The notes under the pieces: model-generated
Told to the model about the DNA's origin: nothing
Databases searched by the model: none
The model's input: only the letters and a program-made list of their open reading frames with translations
Source: Candidatus Omnitrophota bacterium
GTDB taxonomy: Bacteria; Omnitrophota; Gorgyraeia; Duberdicusellales; 4484-171
Direction: 5' to 3'
Length of the DNA: 6,945 nucleotides
NCBI GenBank assembly: GCA_028717025.1
Contig: JAQUOR010000088.1
Span: 1 to 6,945 of the forward strand
Position numbers and translations under genes: made by a program
In this document: one piece after another, positions 6,001-6,945 of the stretch
How the letters are laid out: every line of letters starts with the position of its first letter
Numbering within the stretch: position 1 is the first letter of the stretch

Positions 6001-6945
6001 ATAAGCGGAGCTAAGGGCACATCAGAACGTACTGCAGAGGCAATTCTTTGAATAGTGGTTGGTTTAGCTTGTGCTATAGCTGCATGAGCATGTATAACGC
6101 CGATGACTTCTTTAAACTGCTCTTCCTGTTCAGCTTGCAGGCCAAGAGCAAACGGCGCCGCTAAATGATGTATTGTCGCAGGAGCGCTTGTGCTTGTGCC
6201 TGCTAAAGGTAAAAGACGTGAAAGCGGTGTTGCTGTCATCTCATTATATGCGCTGGTCAGGCTGCGATTAAATCTCCATGCTGCTAAATCTCTTCTAAAC
6301 CAGCCTCCGGTAGCAGCGGTAATCCTGGCCTGTTGTATATTCTGCTGTAAAGACTGTAAAGAATTGGCTAACGGCCCATAAAGTCTTAACAAACGAGCAT
6401 CAAGGCCTTGTTCTGTCATTGCCTGCGCAGCAACAAGAGGCGTAAGCGGTGACATAGTAGGAATACGCGTTAATTGAGCAAAGTTCTTTGATAAAGACTG
6501 CTGCTGGCGCTCACGCATACCTTGTACGGCAATACTGGTGGGTGTTACTATCGGTAATGACAAACGGTATGCCAAAGCCTGCTGCGCGTTCTTTAATCTT
6601 TGTTCTAAGAAAGGCACTATTCGTTTTGCCTGCTGGCGCACTTCGGGCGTTTCGCCGCGCTTTGCCTGTATCTTTGCCTGCTCTAACGCGCTTGCGGTTG
6701 ATTGCGCTCTCTGGGAGGTCTCAACAACCGGCTGTAATGTTCCAATGTTCGGCATCGCACCTAATTCCTGCAGAGTCGGCAGCTGCATATCCTGCCCTTC
6801 TTGTTCTTGCGCATCTAAGCCTAAGCGTAAATGCCCAAGTTCTAATGCTATTGGCAGCGCCTGCGCCATAGGAAGTCCAGTTACGTGTAATTGTTGCGCA
6901 ACGTTTAAAGCTTGCTGAGGAGTTAATTGTTGTGCATCTGCACCC
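1..6945 (-). CDS. Internal slice of a giant multidomain protein (both ends outside window)
   Basis: One minus-strand frame (codon 1 at 6944-6942) runs to the left edge without a stop: 2,314 complete codons, with no start or stop seen. Order of parts: Ala/Gln-rich helices and coiled coil (residues 1-510), strand-rich unknown domain (540-780), acidic linker, RamC/OspF-like lyase domain (895-1042), HExxE helix (about 1157), Gly/Asn/Ser linker (1245-1372), anomalous repeat-rich stretch (1405-1601), helical part (1602-1860), clan CD peptidase domain (1862-2025), C-terminal coiled coil (2182-2280). The frame has a single cysteine codon, at 1005-1007. Leu is often TTA and Arg often AGA. Codon and residue use change between 2221 and 2472, where a different frame looks coding. 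The chain could therefore really be two genes, the second perhaps starting at ATG 2177 inside a repeat. I am confident of the frame on both sides of 2144-2700, and less so that it is translated through that stretch. Function as a whole is unknown; export is inferred from cysteine depletion. Confidence 0.82.
108..400 (-). other. C-terminal-side coiled coil
   Basis: Residues ~2182-2280. Charged heptad-like helix: RALHQLRRAYASDREEVEGY, then REKAIARVRRTAEELSQLRS and KEDIARLIARRDKAVEAIRR. Leu, Ile and Ala recur at hydrophobic positions, and Arg and Glu fill the rest. It follows the second copy of the 69-bp repeat and a Trp-containing segment (LNWWGRLV). After it the chain continues (TFYGWLRATLHKYSRW) past the left edge. 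Probably an oligomerisation or spacer segment. Confidence 0.55.
597..637. repeat. Array of five alternating GCCAC/GTGGC words
   Basis: GCCAC at 597, GTGGC at 607, GCCAC at 615, GTGGC at 623 and GCCAC at 633, with start-to-start spacings of 10, 8, 8 and 10. The outer spacers GTAAA and TTTAC are reverse complements of each other. Each neighbouring pair can form a 5-bp stem with a 3- or 5-base loop, so several competing hairpins are possible. The last word is the edge of the 69-bp repeat. In the giant frame it encodes RGVKPRGGNATLRG. Confidence 0.8.
632..700 (-). repeat. 69-bp interspersed repeat, copy 1 (in-frame, coding)
   Basis: Matches 2144-2212 at 68 of 69 positions. The single difference (666 T versus 2178 C on the plus strand) is synonymous in the giant frame (CGA/CGG, Arg). 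On the minus strand it starts GTGGCAGGGTTATTTTTACG and ends GTCCGTGGCG, so GTGGC sits at both ends. Inside are two adjacent 14-bp units (656-669 and 670-683) differing at one base. In the giant frame it reads GRVIFTNDEGRMM, then a charged stretch ending EGVRG. It sits in the linker between the peptidase domain and the C-terminal coiled coil, and abuts the GTGGC/GCCAC array. Confidence 0.92.
870..1360 (-). other. Protein domain: caspase-fold (clan CD) cysteine peptidase, CHAT/C80-like
   Basis: Residues ~1862-2025. The domain opens with a hydrophobic strand, IAVVIYPAS, and alternates strands and helices. The fourth strand, AQVLIFGGHGHP, carries the GHG motif with His1931 at 1152-1154. After 49 residues comes VVILNSCNTG with Cys1980 at 1005-1007, then a helix (LLTRFKKVF) and another strand (ARIVVGP). 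A strand-GHG followed about 50 residues later by a strand-xSC/AC is the clan CD signature (caspases, CHAT, gingipain, and the C80 self-cleaving domains of MARTX and large clostridial toxins). The CxTG ending is most like CHAT; the spacing equals that I recall for the MARTX cysteine protease domain. Cleavage specificity and activation cannot be read from sequence. The domain could act in cis on the giant chain or in trans on other proteins. Confidence 0.75.
1361..2140 (-). other. Helical region preceding the peptidase domain
   Basis: Residues ~1602-1862. After a low-complexity start rich in Ala and Ser just past the repeat, the chain becomes long amphipathic helices (DLDAAIEVLKSPNADLAAER, NKAQQDAMRRLAQAAANWSQY, AAQAATEILKEINLSKEEIL). 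These lead directly into the caspase-fold domain through FDRNGLREIVKNRANNKSDD. In caspase-like and C80 proteins the flanking segment often carries the substrate site or activator contacts, but no cleavage site can be named here. No family is recognised. Confidence 0.4.
2123..2143. repeat. 7-bp-stem hairpin abutting the 69-bp repeat
   Basis: GGGCAGC (2123-2129) pairs with GCTGCCC (2137-2143) around a seven-base loop. It touches the edge of repeat copy 2 at 2144, on the same side as the GTGGC/GCCAC array next to copy 1. In the giant frame it codes for an Ala/Ser run (GAASSAAQ). Confidence 0.6.
2144..2212 (-). repeat. 69-bp interspersed repeat, copy 2 (in-frame, coding)
   Basis: This second copy is 1,512 bp (504 codons) from copy 1, so both are read in the same phase and give the same peptide. 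It begins nine bases after the stop of the 83-aa ORF (2221), and a 7-bp-stem hairpin follows immediately (2123-2143). On the minus strand it contains GAGGGACGGATGATG, a purine-rich ribosome-site-like run next to two ATG codons in the giant frame (2177 and 2174). It could therefore also supply a start for the downstream part. Confidence 0.92.
2221..2472 (-). CDS. Small uncharacterised protein (83 aa) nested in the giant frame
   Basis: ATG at 2470-2472 and TGA at 2221-2223, in a different minus-strand frame from the giant ORF. The start is fixed by a strong AAGGAGG five bases upstream; this frame has stops at 2512-2517, so no longer start is plausible. The protein begins MDTQGLEFRHFVVDKKGFIF and ends in GILPTYEVNKIQLS. 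It looks globular, with strands in the first half and a helix near LEQVNHHFERVLGERALD. No signal peptide, membrane segment or cysteine. I recognise no family. Codon use (GTC, AAC, TTC, GAC, CGC, CTT) is richer in C at third positions than its surroundings. The giant frame across the same bases gives a peptide crowded with Ser, Thr and Trp and nearly free of acidic residues, as expected of a shadow. The ORF is flanked by hairpins and repeats, so it may be mobile-cassette cargo or an independent gene. Confidence 0.62.
   Translation of the reverse strand: MDTQGLEFRHFVVDKKGFIFVSARGYDNRIFNFFVNTRSGIVLEQVNHHFERVLGERALDIAVGVERYYGILPTYEVNKIQLS
2478..2484 (-). promoter_or_regulatory. Strong Shine-Dalgarno site for the 83-aa ORF
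   Basis: The minus strand reads AAAGGAGGTTACCATG. AGGAGG is separated from the ATG by five bases, close to the ideal anti-Shine-Dalgarno match and spacing. It decides the start of the nested ORF and is surprising inside a frame that is otherwise open for thousands of bases. Confidence 0.75.
2487..2502 (-). repeat. 16-bp direct repeat, copy 2 (upstream of the 83-aa ORF)
   Basis: Identical to 2628-2643 and 141 bp (47 codons) away, so again in the same phase of the giant frame (SVAGR). It lies directly upstream of the AAGGAGG site. The CCGTGGCAGG core links these short copies to the 69-bp repeat and suggests one repeat family bracketing the nested ORF. Confidence 0.85.
2533..2606. repeat. Long imperfect palindrome (74 bp) with nested inner hairpin
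   Basis: Outer arms GTTTTCAAGAGC (2533-2544) and GCTCTTGAAAAC (2595-2606) match perfectly over 12 bp. The pairing then continues imperfectly through CCACGTGCCAA (2545-2555) against TTGGCGCGAAGTG (2581-2593). Inside, AGGTTG (2564-2569) and CAACCT (2576-2581) form a second stem around GGGAGG; its last base overlaps the outer arm. The palindrome lies between the terminator-like hairpin and the ribosome site of the 83-aa ORF. It could be a structured leader, a MITE-like element or a recombination site. Confidence 0.7.
2611..2667 (-). terminator. Rho-independent-terminator-like hairpin inside the open frame
   Basis: On the minus strand AAAGCCGCTTTACAGG (2667-2652) pairs with CCTGAAGGCGGCTTT (2625-2611). 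This is a stem of about 15 bp with one bulge or mismatch region, followed by TTTTAATGTTTTC. The 26-base loop carries one copy of the 16-bp repeat, which itself forms a small TCTTCC/GGAAGA hairpin. It could end transcription of the upstream part before the 83-aa ORF. Yet no in-frame stop precedes it, so a terminator here would leave a non-stop message. It may instead be a palindromic insertion. Confidence 0.5.
2628..2643 (-). repeat. 16-bp direct repeat, copy 1 (in terminator loop)
   Basis: TTCCGTGGCAGGAAGA on the minus strand, identical to 2487-2502. It forms TCTTCC/GGAAGA arms around TGCCAC and occupies the loop of the terminator-like hairpin. In the giant frame it encodes SVAGR. Its core CCGTGGCAGG is shared with the start of the 69-bp repeat at 2212. 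Confidence 0.85.
2746..2773. repeat. Two tandem 14-bp units (CTTGCAGCTTGAAG type)
   Basis: CTTGCAGCTTGAAG (2746-2759) is followed by CTTGCGGCTTGAAA (2760-2773), matching at 12 of 14. The unit is internally palindrome-like (CTTGCAG, CTTGAAG). Fourteen is not a multiple of three, so the copies give different residues (SSRKLQAAS). It marks the right edge of the anomalous stretch. Confidence 0.6.
2830..3215 (-). other. Disordered Gly/Asn/Ser/Asp interdomain linker
   Basis: Residues ~1245-1372. Composition shifts to Gly, Asn, Ser, Asp, Thr and Lys, with pieces such as NTVVRDGSGKTDGKIDN, DDRAAKGAADISIDNGGQS and GNANGSGGAGKDTNGGSR. There is no hydrophobic core pattern. It reads as a flexible linker separating the lyase/HExxE half from everything downstream, and could be a natural cleavage or fusion point. 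Immediately after it come VIRLLINRVVNFVRPKAQEY and the repeat-rich stretch. Confidence 0.6.
3395..3635 (-). other. Possible zinc-metallopeptidase-like helix (HExxE...H) segment
   Basis: Residues ~1104-1184 lie just after the lyase-like domain. A strand-like segment, GRLIIVIAQDIL, precedes a helix with LLERIAHEVIEDRAEQM, then TTDAHEIAILAAERAG. His1157 (3474-3476), Glu1158 and Glu1161 form HExxE, and His1172 (3429-3431) follows 15 residues after the first. A strand, then an HExx helix, then a downstream His is the layout of several small metallopeptidase domains. However, the second zinc His of the classic HExxH is a Glu here, and the usual zinc-binding Cys is absent. It may be a variant metal site, an inactive relative or coincidence. 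Confidence 0.3.
3815..4262 (-). other. Protein domain: RamC/LanKC N-terminal lyase-like (OspF/SpvC-type fold)
   Basis: Residues ~895-1042 of the giant frame. The core reads FKVHVAMTEENAATVLAEVL, then GISHKVIANL, LRDLNSGSDTQVGKTITLYF, and later GLLGWRFEQYV. This follows the pattern I know for the N-terminal lyase domain of class III/IV lanthipeptide synthetases: K-x-H-V-S, then f-K-v, LNSG, GK-f-IT-Y, and finally y-R-y-G. In that family, and in phosphothreonine lyases such as OspF and SpvC, the K-x-H pair and further Lys and Arg residues bind phosphate and eliminate it to give a dehydro residue. The matching residues here are Lys921 (4182-4184), His923 (4176-4178), Lys950 (4095-4097), Lys971 (4032-4034) and Arg1037 (3834-3836). 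The kinase and cyclase domains of LanKC do not follow; an HExxE helix and a linker do. The assignment is from memory of the family pattern. Activity is inferred, but the conserved positions argue against a dead remnant. Confidence 0.68.
4600..5330 (-). other. Uncharacterised strand-rich domain(s)
   Basis: Residues ~540-782 of the giant frame. The region starts with GLEPGTDGIYRSKNRPVELQ and continues as short alternating strands (DLVREGTVVKGVNGKAFVV, SSVVLKDGSLGVVVGNP, APTVTLEFSLGKHESDDVLW, DVLHWIHKVGDKLVITE), with one basic helix near residues 620-640. It has no cysteine. The pattern suggests one or two beta-rich globular folds, but I recognise no family and see no catalytic motif. It lies between the coiled coil and an acidic linker (residues ~783-890, rich in Asp and Glu) that leads to the lyase-like domain. 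Confidence 0.4.
5420..6945 (-). other. Ala/Gln-rich helical region with coiled coil
   Basis: Residues 1-~508, continuing beyond the right edge. Up to about residue 340 the chain is rich in Ala, Gln, Leu and Thr, with short Pro breaks (PTMSPLTP, PLSRLLPLAG). From ~397 to 505 it is strongly charged heptad-like helix rich in Glu, Gln, Ala and Arg (LLAQLERANVSRQLEQAE, FKELEKEQARMAAQAKAESE). There is no cysteine, catalytic motif, signal peptide or membrane segment. It probably serves as a stalk or spacer; no function can be assigned. Several antisense open frames here, for example 6488-6871 and 6538-6918 on the plus strand, arise from the stop-poor codon use. Confidence 0.5.

Noticed and set aside
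6488..6918. Two overlapping plus-strand open frames (6488-6871 and 6538-6918)
   Set aside because: Both are antisense to the Ala/Gln-rich region. One is full of Cys and Ala, the expected reverse reading of GCA and GCG codons, so neither looks like a protein.

Overview
The minus strand carries one reading frame with no stop codon across the whole window: 2,314 complete codons, open at both ends. I checked it triplet by triplet for TAA, TAG and TGA. It is therefore an internal slice of a giant, multidomain, helix- and linker-rich protein. No tRNA, rRNA, CRISPR array or transposase is visible. Giant stop-free frames with in-frame palindrome-rich repeats recall Omnitrophota (PVC group) genomes, where proteins of many thousands of residues are known. 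That placement is an inference from style, not a database match.

Layout along the protein (minus strand, from 6945 down to 1; residue n begins at base 6947-3n). Residues 1-510 are Ala/Gln-rich helices and Glu/Gln-rich coiled coil. Residues ~540-780 form a strand-rich domain I do not recognise. Residues ~783-890 are an acidic linker. Residues ~895-1042 resemble the N-terminal lyase domain of class III/IV lanthipeptide synthetases (RamC/LanKC) and the OspF/SpvC phosphothreonine lyases. Residues ~1104-1184 hold an HExxE helix. Residues ~1245-1372 are a Gly/Asn/Ser/Asp linker. Residues ~1405-1601 are an anomalous repeat-rich stretch. Residues ~1602-1860 are helical. Residues ~1862-2025 are a caspase-fold (clan CD) cysteine peptidase domain with GHG and NSCNTG motifs. 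A second repeat copy and a coiled coil (residues ~2182-2280) run to the window edge. The catalytic-type Cys is the only cysteine in all 2,314 codons.

The anomalous stretch (about 2144-2700) holds a terminator-like hairpin, a 73-bp palindrome, a 16-bp direct repeat, a 69-bp repeat and an 83-codon ORF in another minus-strand frame. That ORF has an excellent Shine-Dalgarno sequence and looks more like real coding sequence than the giant frame does at that point. The same 69-bp repeat (68/69 identical) recurs 1,512 bp away in the same phase. Either palindromic cassettes have been inserted in frame into a giant gene, or two large genes and a small one are joined by an accidentally stop-free junction. 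Both readings are recorded.

The working hypothesis is a cysteine-depleted, probably exported giant protein with a self-processing type caspase-fold peptidase and a phosphothreonine-lyase-like domain. This would be loosely analogous to MARTX multi-effector toxins, or to a modular lanthipeptide-type enzyme. The window alone does not decide between them.
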